From contig JBAMDO010000030.1 in assembly GCA_037074765.1 (NCBI GenBank), forward strand, positions 372,001 to 436,000: 64,000 bases of DNA. Reading direction: 5' to 3'. The stretch is from Mansonella perstans. Lineage: Eukaryota; Nematoda; Chromadorea; Rhabditida; Onchocercidae. Positions 1 through 13,002 of the stretch are shown here, piece by piece; positions within the stretch are counted from its first letter, which is position 1; each line of letters opens with the position of its first letter. The notes under the pieces are model-generated. The model ran no database searches, was not told the origin of the DNA, and worked only from the letters and a program-made list of their open reading frames with translations. The translations under genes were made by a program, and so were the position numbers.

Positions 1-3000
1 TAAACTGAATCTGACAAGCAAATATTACGACGCTACTAAGTAGTTCGGGTTGATGAAAGAACTACTGTAAAAAGGGATCTAGGATCAACTTCTGGATGTT
101 GTTTTAAAACGAAAAGCAAATGTTTTATATTTGGAATTTTTGATATTATCGCTGATAGCATTACAGCGTTTCTTTAGAAACAATATATTCTGATAGCGAA
201 AAGTGGACGCATTTAAAATTATGAACTGACTATGGAACAAGAAAGCGAATATCAATTTGACTTCATCAAGGATGCCAGTAATAAATGGCTGAGAAACATT
301 TAAATAAATCTAAGCTAGGAAGGAAGTTAGTAGCCTAATACCATGCTTGAATTAAGTTGATCATACTGGAATAAGTAGTAATTAAATGGATATCAGTAAG
401 AAAGGATAGGGATAACAGTGATTTGCGATGTAAGTTTTGATGATCAAATTTGACCCAGAAAGACAAATCAAGGTCCTGGTCACACCTCTCTAGCCGTTAT
501 TCAGCAAACGTTGTTGTTCCCGTTTGAGAAAATGAGGTTACCCAGTTGAAGATTGAAAACAGGCAGATGCTTTTTGATGTGAAGGTCACTACCGTTTTAA
601 TCTACTCTTTGGTTGTAACTACCTGTTCACACTATTTTTCCCTAAACAATCAAACTTTCTCGAGAAAAATGGGTCAATAGCAACAGATCAGTCAAGAAAA
701 AATGTGAATTAAAAAAAAAATTGACGCCAGTCGAGTATCAAAACTGTTCTTTCCTAACCGTTTCATACTTCTCCATCTCAGCTTTAAACAAAATCTTGAA
801 CATATATAATCTTTTAACGATCTTGCTCCTATAATACACAAAAATCGTCCAGAAATTACTAATTCTACTCGAGAACAAAGGATTAGCTTAATCAGTAGTA
901 TGGTTGAAGTGTCGTTTTACTTAAAAGGTGTCAGGTTTGATAACCTGATTTTAACTAATTACCATCTAGAACCAAATTCTTCTTTGCAAATGATGCTACT
1001 TCATCTGCAGAATCAGTCAAGCTGACCTCTAAAAGCTTTTGAATCTTCCTATTATTGCAAAGTCCTTCACTTAACTTTTTTCAGATGTACATTTGGAACG
1101 TAAGAAAGGTCAGATCTTCTTCACCATTCTTTATGCTGTCCGTTTTGGTTGGACAAAAAGAAACGATCAAAACCGGAACAAAGCTGTCCAGAGAGAGGTT
1201 GCAGTTGTTTTTCTGAAATTTCCCATTTCACCTTCAAATCTTGCAAACTATTAGTATGCATGGATGAAAGTCGCAATACACCTATGTATGTAGATTTCCA
1301 TGATGCCCTGTGGGTATATCTCCAAGTGCCGGTTGTAATTCAGGTTTTGTAATACAAATTTCTGCACTTGGTCATCAAATCATCAACCCGGAGGGCTTAT
1401 GGTCAGAGATTTGTTAGCCTGTAGTAGAAATGGTGACAATAATCCCTTTCAGTCATTTCTTCCTACATACTTCAAACCAGTTAACAATATCACTTTTGGT
1501 ATCAAGAAAACTCCTCCTTTTCTTCAAAATAACTCTTCATGTCTAACTCCAACTTTACTTTTTAGGTAATCCGCTTAAATTCTTTGCAGCAGGAATAATA
1601 ACTATTTACTTGAATTTTTTCTCTCTGTTCTTTCTCTTTCTACAACGGATCACAACAAGTCATTTAAAATCAATTTCAATCACCTTTCCATGATCTGATC
1701 TCGCCATATCCATCGAAATTAGCATTTTCAATAGCTTTCCCTTTCAGTAATTTCTTCCTACATACTTCAAACCAGTTAACTTCTGACTATTCCTTCCTTT
1801 AAAAAAAGCGCTTCTCGTAGCGGTGCTTCTTCCGGCTATTATCAGATTCTAAAAATTTCTCCGCCTTTATAAAAGGGATGACCAGCAGTGGGACATCGCA
1901 CAATCATTATCAACCAGTTGACACCATTTTCGCTATTTTCCTTTTCATCTTACTTTTATCAGTTGTTACCTAAATATGGTTCTCGGTCTTATCTTAAGTA
2001 AATGTGTTTTTGAGCTATAAAGATTAGTGCGTTGAAGGTCACAAATATTCTCGAAGTGATTCTTCGACTGTTTATCGATAAATAAAGATAACTTCATGTA
2101 ATTTTCCCAAAGTTGTTTCGTATTTCGCGCCCCTATTGAATCAAATGGTGATACTTCTTAAAATCCTCTGCTCAGAACACCTTTAATTAAGGCAATTAAT
2201 TGTAAGAAAACTATAAGCCTTGGAATTATACATTAAAAGGCTCGGAAAAAATATAGATAATGACAGCATGGAAATATGCATTTTGTTGATAATAATTGCC
2301 AGTATCCTACACTCATTTATTCTGATTAATTGCGACACTTTCTTCACATTTTTCTATCAAAGCAACTCCAAGAATAAAGAGAAAAGCTAACACTGTAAGC
2401 TCCAAGGGACATCTCCATGATGATGCTGAAAGAGTTACTATGTCGAATTCCAGTAAAAAATCTCTTTACCGTGAACTGCAATCTTTTTTCACTTCCTCAT
2501 TCTGAAATGCAACTGCAAAATTTCAGTTCGAAAAGAAATCTCGCTTCTTTCTTCTACTTCTCAAAAAGCCCTTAATGATGAGTGATTAATTGCTAAAAGC
2601 ACCTGAAATTAGCGTACCAACAAAGTTACTGTAATGCGATACTTGTAGGAATGAGAAGTGAGGGAAGGGTGCAGTTGCATGCAGGGATTTAGTCTCTAAT
2701 TTGATTGATGGATGGCTAGGAATACTATCATTTGTAAAATCAGTGTAAGTTATGTGGAGGAGGAAGCAGCAGATTAGAAGAGTGATACAGGTCAAGTGGC
2801 AATAAAAGCAACCTTTCAAAAACAAAAAAACTCCACCATCATTGCCATCAATTGAAGGTCGGTTTATGTCTTCAAAGGTTCTTGTCCACCCTGCGTTTTC
2901 GCGAATGCCCCCATATCAAAATATGCAGGTTTCATTGATGAAGGTAGAATCTGGATTTCAAATACATCCTTCAGTGGCACTTTCATTGTTTTATTAAATG

Positions 3001-4144
3001 GTTGAGTTTCTTACCACGTTTTAAACTTCTTTCTCGTTGAAGAAATTTCTCATTTTCACTCACTTTCTTTTTTTAGAAAGAAAAAATATTAATTCCCCTA
3101 AAAAATTGGAGCTTCATAAGAACAGTTTTAAATTTCCAAATCATTTTCTTTTTTTTCGATGACATAACCCTTTGCAATAACCTGACCTGACTCAATCCGA
3201 TTTTACCCTTTTGACATATGTCGCTGTCTTGTTCAATTTTATTGCAGTGATCTCTCTTTCTAACCTTTTAACGAAAACAACATATGACACGCCAATTCTT
3301 ACTCTTATCAATTTGATTTTTACATAATTGTGCAATATTTGGTTGCAACTTCCGAGAGAATGCAATAAGAAATAATTGCTTCATCAGATTCTCATAGTTA
3401 CATCAGATTTTCAATACTTTATCAGATTCTCAATACATTCTAAACATAAGTGCAGTAAAAGCACTCTGATTGTTGCTTTTTAATTAATTTATTTCCCCAC
3501 AGATTCTGACTTCTGTTCTCTGATGAGTACTAAGTGTTACATCGCAATGCTTCTTCATTCTTAGCTGATAGTGCTTCTGTCCTCATACTTTCGAAAAAAG
3601 TCAAAAATATGTTTATAATAAGGAGAAACAACCAGAAAAGCAGTGTCCTGAAAATCTGCTCATAAACATACCTTGATTATCCAAATGAACTGCATCAAGA
3701 ACTTTGATTAAAAATCTGTTCTGTCTGTCATGTCCAATTCCATCTTGTCTAACCTTAATCTTCGAATTATATTGAACGGTATATATTAAAATGAAAAGAG
3801 GACAGTTTGTCAACAAACAAGGAAAAATTAATTAGAAGACATTACGAGACAGAATGCATAAAATCTTTTGAGTCCTTAATTTCTATGTCGCATGTCTTGC
3901 TGAATGCTAAAAGTGAATCATTTACGGATGCATCTACTGGATTCTGTCTTATAAAGCCATGCTTGAAGCCATTCAAAAACAGATTCACTGTATTAACTGG
4001 AATCCCTTCAATCTACTTATGCAGTATATTTATCATTTTTTTTTGATCGTACTAATTGATGAGAACTATTGGGCCAGCGATGTCTGTTTCCTCTAAGCCG
4101 AATTTTCTCAGGTATATTTTCAAACTGGCTATTTTTAAGGTGAA
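1..4144. other. Intergenic region, no supported gene
   Basis: AT-rich sequence with only short open frames that have no recognisable family, splice structure or codon pattern. It holds one dispersed direct repeat (1444-1484 and 1739-1780, listed separately). A weak exon-like stretch lies on the minus strand near 3.65-3.80 kb, ending at a good GTATGT donor, but it could not be linked to any other exon. The region probably includes the upstream flank of the Reeler/EGF gene that starts at 4145. Confidence 0.5.
1444..1780. repeat. Direct repeat pair of about 41 bp
   Basis: The stretch at 1444-1484 (begins CCCTTTCAGTCATTTCTTCC) recurs nearly unchanged at 1739-1780 with one difference in the first 20 bases, and both end in CAGTTAAC. 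The copies are about 295 bp apart and flanked by unrelated sequence. It could be a local duplication or two copies of a short dispersed repeat; the window alone cannot decide. Confidence 0.6.
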
Positions 4145-7100
4145 ATGCTATTCATTCTAATCACCACAGGTCTTTGGATTTCTCTTCAAGCAGCTCTTAC
4201 TGAATTCAGTGGTTTTCACTGCATGATGCGCCATTCAATGCGGATGAATCGAGCAATACATGGGAAACCACAGGAAACAACTCCACCTTTTGAATTTCGT
4301 TTTCTGGATAGCAAAGGCTATGAAACACGATATTATGAACCAGGAGAGATTTATACCAGTAAGTAATATAATTTTCATTTTCTGAGTAATTAAATTGACC
4401 AGTGAAAAATCAGCTCAATTAAATTAAGCGAGATATCTTCTCGAATCAATCAAAAATTATTTCTACATTACAGTTCGTTTGATTGGCTTTGTGCATTTTC
4501 GTGGCTTGCTATTGCAAGGACGGTTAGCGAACGAAAATGGATTTTTGCTCGGTTCTTTGAAAGGAGGTCATTTCGTTGAAAATGAAAATTGGGAAACATT
4601 TGGGATTCGGATGCAGGATTGCGATCCACGTGCTCCAAGTTGGCAGGATTCAGTTACACATACTGATGATTCGCAGAAATTCATTGTGCAATTGGAGTGG
4701 ACTACTGACAAAGATATTGGCGCCGTTCAATTCATGTAGCTTTACTTTCAACTTGAAATCCTATATTTAAACTTTTTTTTTGGTTGAATTACTACTCGTA
4801 AGTAATACACCGATAAGTAATTTTCTGTTAACGCTGAATATAATCTCACCATTTGGACTCACAGACTGTCTGTCATTCGATAAACAAGAAGAATTTTTAC
4901 AAATTTTTTTTCTTTGGGGAGTACTACTCTCGATTGACTATCTAACAGCAGTTCGTAACAGGAAGTATAGGATAGGTTTAACTTTGCATTTTACACGAAA
5001 ATTTGACGCTGCTGAATTCCAATTTAGATTGGAGATTTGAAGTCGACCTTAATTACTTAAGGGATTATAGAATGGAGTTATGAAAAGTACAATTTCGCTG
5101 GATTTTGATTCCAGTTTTCATTCAGAACACTGTATCTTGCCAGGTTAACAATTGCTGAGGAAGACGAGATTTATTGGGAGAGGTGGCGGCCGGAAAGTGG
5201 CTTCATAATTCCGATAACCTGGAGAGGAAAGCATCTCAACTTTATCAGTGATGAAACAGTAGCTGTGAAACTTTCTGGTCTCTTTTACACTTCAATTCTA
5301 ATTAAATTCGAAATTCTAGTCAAATTCTCTCTACACTGTTTCATTCATTAGTAGAGAAAACTTTTTATAACGTTATTTTCATCTTTTCTAGCTAAGAAAC
5401 GAAAACCTGCTGAACCTCTGACGACTGGTCACTACAAGCAACTAGTGTCGGCAATGAAGAATACTGAAAATTTCACAATTATCAATGAGAAAGCCAGTTA
5501 CGAAAAGCATATATTACAAAGGTAAAGACTGTTCTGAGAGAAATGAAAAGAAAATGTTGATTTTTAGTTATAGCAGAACGAAGATTTTTTGACTTTCCAA
5601 GCACCGCTACTGTTCCAGAACTGTCCTCAAATACTTCTAACTTCATTTTTCTCTGATGCTAAGCTACCTCTGAACTACTTGATTGAAGTTTTTTTTAAGA
5701 CTTGTTCCCGAAACATTACGAGATTTGGCTTATCGTCATGAAAATGAAGTTGAGGAAGAAGTAAGTGAGAAAGTGTCGTCGACTATTGCAACTATGTTCA
5801 CTGCTCGATTATGGAAGACTGGAAGTCCCACAACAACAACAGAGTTGCCGTCGATGCGCACAACTGTTCCGCTATGGACCGGAAGACTGAATGAAGTTGG
5901 GCACGTTTACGAAGGTCGCTTCCCGAAAATTTTTATGGGCAATTTGAACAATGAAGTGACCAAAACAAAAATGACGATACGAATGGGTATGTTCAAATGT
6001 ACATCAATCCAACCATTTTGCTTACTTAAAAAAGGATTCATGTTGATGGATACGAAGGCCTGGAAACACTGAACAAAATTTTCCAGATAAATGCATCGAG
6101 AACCCATGCGAAAACGACGGGCGATGTCGTTTAAATAGCAGCGCAGAAGAAGGTTTTACTTGTTTCTGTAAAACAGGATGGACTGGTCAACTGTGTCAAA
6201 GTTCGAATTTATCCGATCTTTCTTTTATTTAGAAGTCAATTCAATGCTTGCAACTACTTGGATCTTTTGGAACAGTATTGTAATGCAATCATGTTATGTT
6301 AAATGAATAAAAATTGGATGAATTCGAAAGGCTTTTACTGCTTTCTTAATTCTCTTCAGCAAAAGATCATTGTGTTGGACACAACTGTGTGTCAGGAAAA
6401 TGTGTCAACTTCAAGGACTCTTATCAGTGCATCTGCAGGAAGGACTACGCCGGTAAATTCTGCACACGTGCGTTTTCATATTCCTTTCTGTCTTATTTGT
6501 TTCAACTCATATCTATTATGATCTAAATTACAAGTTATGAATGAATTAATCATTCACTCAGTTAATCAGCAAGAATGTCGTCCGAAAAGGATGAGGAGTA
6601 AATTGTGAAAAGCCCTTCAAAAAAATAACGAGCCTTTTTCGATGAAGCAAGCTTTTATTTAAATAATATTCTTTTTTTTTGCTCACTTTGTTCCTAGATT
6701 TTATCTGTCCAGAAAATGCTTAAAATTTGAAAAAAGAGAAGCGATTTTGAAGCTGAGGTCTAATAAAGTATGTTGGATCAGCAATTCTTTATAAAGTTCA
6801 TTCAGGAATAGCACAAATCACACTTGATGAACTTTCTTTGACCTTGCAGTGCTTGGCCATGTTATGTATAGAATTGAGAAAGCGTTCAATTCCCATTTGC
6901 AACTATTTGAAAAAACTGCAGCGTTTTTCTGGATCATCATAGCCTTCCGGATGATTTTAGAGAAATTGCACAGTTTCTTATCACACAATATCTTATTGCT
7001 TCGAAAGGACGGGATGCTTTTATCAAATGACATTCTTTATCGAAATCCCTAAATTCCAGTCGCTGAAATAATCTGGACGAGCTGTGAGTAATAATTGCAG

Positions 7101-7793
7101 GTAAATGTGATCCTGACCTGTGCAGGAGAAATGGTACGTGTGTGGAAAGGAGCAACGGAGAGCTGGGCTGTAAATGCCCACCCGGCGCTTCTGGAAAATA
7201 TTGCGAACGCGGTAGTTTTATTAGTTTAAAAATCTTTCTTTCAGTAACTAGTGATAGTTCAAATCACACTAGACACAGTAGTCTAATAAGATAGCTCATT
7301 TTTGATTTGTTTTCAGCAGCTAGTGATAGTTCAAATCACAGTAGACACAGTAATCCAAATAACGCAGCTTACTTTTGATTTGTTTTCTTGCAGAAATAAA
7401 TGAATGCAACTTTCGACGCTGTAAAAATGGGGCCAAATGTATCGACAAATGGAACGATTACTTATGTATTTGCAGGCCGGGATGGATGGGAAAAGACTGC
7501 GATCGTTGGTTTTGTCAAAATTTTTTTAGGTGTATTTGTCATACGGTATTGTCAAAACACAAGTGCAGATTTTCATTTTGATGAGATGAAATTAGAATGT
7601 TGTTATTTTTTTTGTTGATGGTTTTGCTGATTAAGGGCCTTGTCAAGATATTTATGGTAGTTGTAACCAGTGGAAGCAACAAGGTCAGTGTGAACAAATG
7701 CGTGACCACACGCGATTTTTTGATGTCAATTGTGCCGCGTCCTGCGGACAATGCATTCATTCAAATAAGACCGGTCTGCTTTATCATTTTTAG
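4145..7793 (+). CDS. Reeler-EGF(x4)-ShKT extracellular protein
   Basis: Exons 4145-4358, 4474-4735, 5144-5277, 5392-5521, 5700-5986, 6087-6200, 6360-6467, 7101-7211, 7394-7504 and 7636-7773/7793 join in frame. The start is chosen because it opens a signal peptide (MLFILITTGLWISLQAA). Residues about 22-203 form a Reeler (reelin N-terminal) domain with the typical FSGF start and GAVQF...YW core. A Thr/Ser-rich spacer follows. Then come four EGF modules (about 343-380, 381-416, 417-453, 454-490), each with six cysteines; EGF2 and EGF4 carry the C-x-[DN]-x4-Y-x-C hydroxylation motif and EGF4 starts EINEC like calcium-binding EGFs. A six-cysteine ShKT domain covers about 491-537. If the last exon is read through, a TAG at 7791-7793 ends a 542-residue secreted form. 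Domain content recalls C. elegans MAB-7 (EGF and ShKT), but orthology is unproven. The role is inferred to be extracellular matrix or cell-surface signalling. Confidence 0.85.
7243..7387 (+). repeat. Tandem duplication (about 72 bp x 2) in the intron before EGF4
   Basis: Copy 1 is 7243-7314 and copy 2 is 7315-7387. Both share AGTGATAGTTCAAATCACA and end in TTTTTGATTTGTTTTC. Both ends lie just before a possible acceptor: copy 1 is followed by AG at 7315-7316, and copy 2 leads into TTGCAG at 7388-7393, the acceptor used for the EGF4 exon. The duplication has therefore copied the polypyrimidine tract upstream of the real splice site. Confidence 0.8.
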
Positions 7794-8009
7794 TATGCAC
7801 ACACACTGGTTTTGAATTGATCTTTTCCGATAAATTTCACATTTTGAAAAAGAGAAGAACGAGCAGCTAATTAATTATTATGCACTATCGTTTGTGAGTA
7901 TTCGCAGGTACACGCATAAATGCATGCATTCAGTTAATCAATTTCTCAAATTTTCACTTCCTTAAATTTTATTTTGGAATTCTCACGCTGATATGGAAGC
8001 AAATTTCAG

Positions 8010-9231
8010 TGGCAACAATGAAACCGCTTGCTCCAATTTTACTTCCACTAGCTTGGATGATAGGCATATGGAAAGCTGAAGTAAATGGTAAGTAATTTGA
8101 AGAGATCCAGTTAGTTGGTGTGCTTTGGCCACATAGCTGTGACTTTAGCTGAATAGATCAAATGTATCAGCAAAACTGTTTAAAGGTTCATTCAGAAATG
8201 ATAAATTAGTGCAGCAGTCCATTTAGGTACCCGATCGCGCACTGTAGACTATGTGACAGATTTCGAAGGGATATCTTACACGGAAATTCTTTCAATCACA
8301 GTTGCCGATGTATTAATGTTTGGCAAGCCGAGTATCAATTTCACGTATGTTAGTTAACAAAAGAATCATCAACGTCAAAGCATCATAACGTTTCACATAA
8401 ATGCTTGCTGGACTGGTTTGATCTCATATTCAGCTTAAACCTATTTGAAATTTAGGTGTTAGTAAGGTGTTGTTGTTCGACCAAAACGGTAAACTTTTTA
8501 ATTAGAATCATTTACTTACTTCGCAATACTATCCCACTGATACGAACCATGCATTGAACGGAACTTCATACTTACAAAAAAAGTTTATTCAAAACGATCT
8601 ATTCATCGGTGAAAATCGTCGCTGCTTACTATGACCGATTCTTGGACAATAATTGCTGTAAACTATCTCGAATTTTTTGATTGTTCAAAATGTTCAGATC
8701 GATAGCAATAAATAGAAATGACACGACTGATCAGCATATACATTACGGTTTCCTTACAGTTGGTTCGAATCCGGATGGCAATCCTTTGGTGGCACTTATC
8801 ACAGCAAGTAATCTCGGTAAGTGAAGAAAATTTGAAGCTGTTTTTTTGCTACTGCTGAAATGCTTTTTTACATTGACACTCACAATTTCACCATGCATTT
8901 TGACGCGCTCTATTTATCAAGCATATCGTGGAGTTGCACCTATCATTTTCATGATAACTTTTTAGGTCAAATAATGATAGAGGAAGGTGAAGTACGCCCG
9001 AATGCTGTTCAATTTATTCCAGTGTATCGCTCTGTGTTGTCACAGACAGCCGACAAGTTACCACTGGAGGTAACAAACAAGTTTAGTAATATCGAAAATT
9101 TTAAGCCTTTTTCGAAATGTCTGGACTTCATTGAGTTTACTGAAATAAAGAGATGGAAGAAATTCAGAATTTTCTCTGCTGCAGCAAAAGTTGATCTATT
9201 TGCATCTTATGGCAGGTTCCTTGATTGTTGA
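8010..9231 (+). CDS. Downstream exons: membrane segment and tail, probably of the same gene
   Basis: Exons 8010-8087, 8227-8344, 8698-8816 and 8966-9231 join in frame with good splice sites. The first encodes a hydrophobic run (MKPLAPILLPLAWMIGIW). The rest encodes a hydrophilic tail with blocks such as ITVADVLMFGKPSINFT and VYRSVLSQTADKLPLEV, which I cannot assign to a family. If the ShKT exon is spliced at 7773 (donor GTCTGC), phase 1 matches this block and gives one 729-residue protein with a membrane segment after ShKT. Alternatively the ATG at 8018 starts a separate gene with its own signal peptide. Phase continuity favours one gene. A weaker donor at 9069 may shorten the last exon. Confidence 0.55.
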
Positions 9232-11301
9232 AAAAATGCCTGCATGAAAAGTAGGAACGATCATTGGTGTTCAAGAAGAGTGGTTGTATTTTCAGTTACA
9301 TCGAACATTCTCAAAAAACGACAAAAAGTTGGTGCAAAGTTTCACAAAGAGGGACATGGATGGGAAAAACCGAAGTGTCAACAAGCGATATGACAAAATT
9401 GTTGACATTAAATACCTGTAATTACTAGTAAGATCTCTTCTCATTTCTTCAGGATTCAGAGAATCCAGCTGAATAAATGTTATCTATTGTCCAAATCCGT
9501 CATGATCTTATCCGCCTGTCCTATCTGAAGGCTTGTCTTCATCCGTAAATTCTAATGCAATCTATTGTTCATGGCAATCTTATCATTGCTTTCGTTACAT
9601 GTATGCTACCCACTAAAGCTTTAATATATTTTTGCATCAAATAATGATAATAAATATTAAATTTTCTGATTTACTGATAGAGCAGTTTGAAACGTCCTCA
9701 CAACTAATAGAGTGCTTGCAGAAATGTGGATTGCATTTATAAAGGTTTTAATTACTTCTCTCAGGAGCAAAAACCTTTCAAGTTTTAGAATTAAAGACGA
9801 GAAATGTCGCATCACTGTGGTGAACTTGCTCGGTAGAAAGCCTGGAATCGCTTCTTCAGGTTACAGAAGACTATTTCAAGCATTAACTGAAGTCTCTTAT
9901 TCCAGGAATTTAATGTTTGTATTTGTTAATCCCGAAATATAGATTCAATAAGGACCAAATACTGTCATCGTACTTTGCGATCTTAGGAATAAATTCTGCA
10001 ATTCAATTGAAATGTTAGATTGGTCGTCTGTTGTCCGATTTCAACTAGCTATTCGTCACCCCAAATAATTCTTATCTGCTGAACGATGTAAAGGCTATTG
10101 ACCAGCAAAGCTGATTTTGATGTTAATTATGCATGGAGTAAAATGTGTGTTAAATCTCGGATTTCGACTTTAACGTACTATTTGAAACAACTAATTGTCA
10201 GTAGCTCACATCAAATTGCTCTTTTAAAGCTACAAAAGCCAGGATCATTTAACAGACCCATCCATGACTGAATAGATGGGTATTTGCTTCGATGTTTGCC
10301 TCATTCTATCAAGATTCCATTCTCTGTTTGCATCTAAACCATTTCTTCCATCTGATTGATTTTATAGGTGGTATAGAATCAGAAAGACACAACACTTAAC
10401 AGATTCTATGATTGAAGAACGGTTACTATTATCGTATTAGCTTGTTTGTACATTGGCATTTTTCTTTATTTTTGGCAGTTGCTGCAATCTTAGCAGCAGA
10501 CAGGCATGACCTTGCTCGACCTTTTTAACAACACGTGTACATAGATTCATATTTCATTCTCTCTAATCATTTCTTAAAGTTTGACGTAAATGCTCTTTCC
10601 GCCTACTTATTGATTACAATGTCAATCAGATCACCGTAATATTAAAGAACTACTAGCTAATTTATCTGCCAACGGAATGTGACATAAATCCGATTCAGGT
10701 TCTGGAATCCACGACATCTGCGCATAAAAAGTTCACCAATCGGACTATACAAACGCAACGACTGCACATCCTATCACTTTGCGAACAGTAGTTCAGTGTG
10801 AAAGTATAAAATTTATAATTTGAAAAAAAGAAATTTTGAATGACAATATGAAGAAATAGAAATAGCTGGTGACAGAGAGAGATACGATAGTATCACAATA
10901 CAAAGATATTTTATTGATGTGCAGCGCAATAAAATGGACAGGTGGATCAGCAAAGGAATAAGGAAAAAGAAAGTTACTTTGTTTTTCAAAAAGTCTTAAA
11001 AAAAGACCCCCTGCAAATTTGAAGATTTTCTTCGAAAATTTACTAGGCAGCAGTTAAAACCTAACAATGATAATCTTTCTTTTAGTGATAACTAAGATAA
11101 TAGTGACGACACTGACGATGATGTCGGCCATAATTGATGCTCGATGTTCTTGTCATATCACTTTGCAGCAAATTTAAGGCTTAGCAATTTTTATTTCTTC
11201 GGTGCCAAATTGAGCACTGGACAAAAATCTCTTAATCCACTGAAAAATTGTATGCTGAAATATGATGGGCGAAAATAAATGGAAATGTAAAATGAATTAT
11301 C
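9232..11301. other. Intergenic region, nothing recognised
   Basis: About 2 kb between the Reeler gene and the convergent cysteine-rich gene. It contains short open frames only, none with a family match or splice logic. No repeat longer than about 20 bp was noticed. Confidence 0.5.
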
Positions 11302-13002
11302 TCAACACATTAAGGAGAGTAATGAAAACAGGTACAAAACAGAATTTGACGACACAGACTGAGGGATCAAAACAACAGCTGATCTCCAGGAGCTTGACCA
11401 CTGGGACACGTGGAGATCATGAGGAGGGAAATATATGACAGTTTTGGATGATATAGAAGCCCAAGCACTTAATTGCTTGCCATTTTTTGATAATTTGCAA
11501 CATTGCAAATGACTGCACAAAGTGTTTAGAAAAGCTTAATAATAATTGATAATTTTAATTGATAGTTAATAATTGATAATTTTCATTCGTATTTGATTAA
11601 ACAAACAGTAATGCAGTTAACAGCGAAATATTGGATATTTCGGACCAAAATTGTCACCTGACACCAGCTTCCGCCGTACAATTGCACAACTCTCTGGCAG
11701 CATTTCGCCATCTCATTTGCTTGAAACATCTCCGAATAGTTCCTTGCATTCCATTCATGTGTATGTATGGCTGACATCTGAAAGCTCATGAATCCAACAT
11801 GCTTAACATTTTCCACCACAATACACACGTTTCACGTTGCGCACTGTAAATCAGATAGTGAAGAAATGAACTAACGCATATCTTTCGAAGCACTCTTCGA
11901 GAGCGTCATCTTTCATGAAACATTCCATGAAGCATTTCCCGATTTCTATCACAGCATCTAATAGTACCTGGATTGGCTGAAGTGCAAGGCCTCTAATTTT
12001 ATTCCTTGCTTCCTCTAATTTTTTTTTGTTAAACTAATAATTTTCTTGATATTTTGTTTCGGTATCTGTGGCCCGAATTTCGAGTCGGCACAACTGAAAA
12101 TTGGATGGAACTGCACAATTGAATATAAAAACTTTTGCTGACTTTACTTAACGTTATGGACAATTGATAATTTCCATTTCTGACACTATTATTTACGCTT
12201 GTTTCTGTCAGGCAACAGAAAAAACCTTCCTCTATAGAAATTAATCACTCAAATACCAATGTGTCATTGGCGTCGTGCATCTGTCCTGCATGTTTTCTCC
12301 TTGAAAATGTGACAAAATCAGACTAAAATAAAATGGCAACAACGTTTTACTGTCTAAAGAAGAAATTACAGAATGAATTTTGCCATACACGACGAAGTCA
12401 GCAATTAGCTTCAAAACATGATCAGTTTCGATAAATTTAAAAATTTGAGACCATGGCAAAAGCAAAAGCAAACTATTTAAGATTGGATTTGATGCATGTG
12501 ATCAAGCGATCAGCGATTGGTTTTTGCTCAATAAAACACTGCCATAAGTCATCAGGCCTCGACGTTATCTAAATATAACTTTAGTTTAGTAACAATTCCA
12601 CTTTTAACAAAGCTGCGTGAAAGAGTCTGAAGATGATCAGGATAATACATACTCTTCACTTCACTTCAGGTAAGGCATATGAATAAAGTCATCGCTGACC
12701 TTGATGGCATCTTGATTCCAACATTTATCGAAGCAATTTTGCGATTTCAACTTAAGCTCCTTCATGCAAATGCTTTCTTCCTCGCACCAGCATTTTCTGA
12801 CAGTCTCATTTGTCAGCGTTAATTGCGTACTTTCCTGCGAAATTAACCAAAAAATTTGCAAGTGGTCGGTGGAAATGAAAAAATGAATGAATTTCAAGTT
12901 GAAACAACCACCCGGGATGTCACAAATACATTCAAACAATGATTCTCGGTCTTTGACCACAGTACAGGCTTTCCTATGAATTGAAAATAATGGCAGGCGC
13001 AT
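11302..13002 (-). CDS. Cysteine-rich, probably GPI-anchored secreted protein
   Basis: Minus-strand exons join in frame: 12834-12700, 12322-12257, 11976-11876 (possibly from 12033), 11777-11658 and 11512-11302. They encode paired-cysteine helical blocks: CWCEEESICMKEL, NCFDKCWNQ, GKCFMECFMKDDALEECF, RRCFKQMRW, ELCNCTAEAG and LQCCKL. The protein ends in a hydrophobic tail (SVLYLFSLLSLMC then stop) with no basic residues after it, as in GPI-anchored proteins. An upstream exon around 12990-12910 is likely but two reading frames are open there. The first exon with a signal peptide was not fixed; MPLLLYLFLLF at about 13403 is a candidate. I do not recognise the family. Nematode CPG4-like and GAS1/GFR-alpha-like domains share this kind of spacing and are possibilities only. 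Confidence 0.5.

Noticed and set aside
3613..3816. Minus-strand exon-like stretch (FLIKVLDAVHLDNQ before GTATGT)
   Set aside because: No partner exon or family could be found; kept only as a note.
8761..8790. TGGTTCGAATCCGG resembles a tRNA T-loop (B box)
   Set aside because: It lies in a coding exon of the Reeler-gene tail (TVGSNPDG) and no acceptor stem or anticodon arm can be folded around it.
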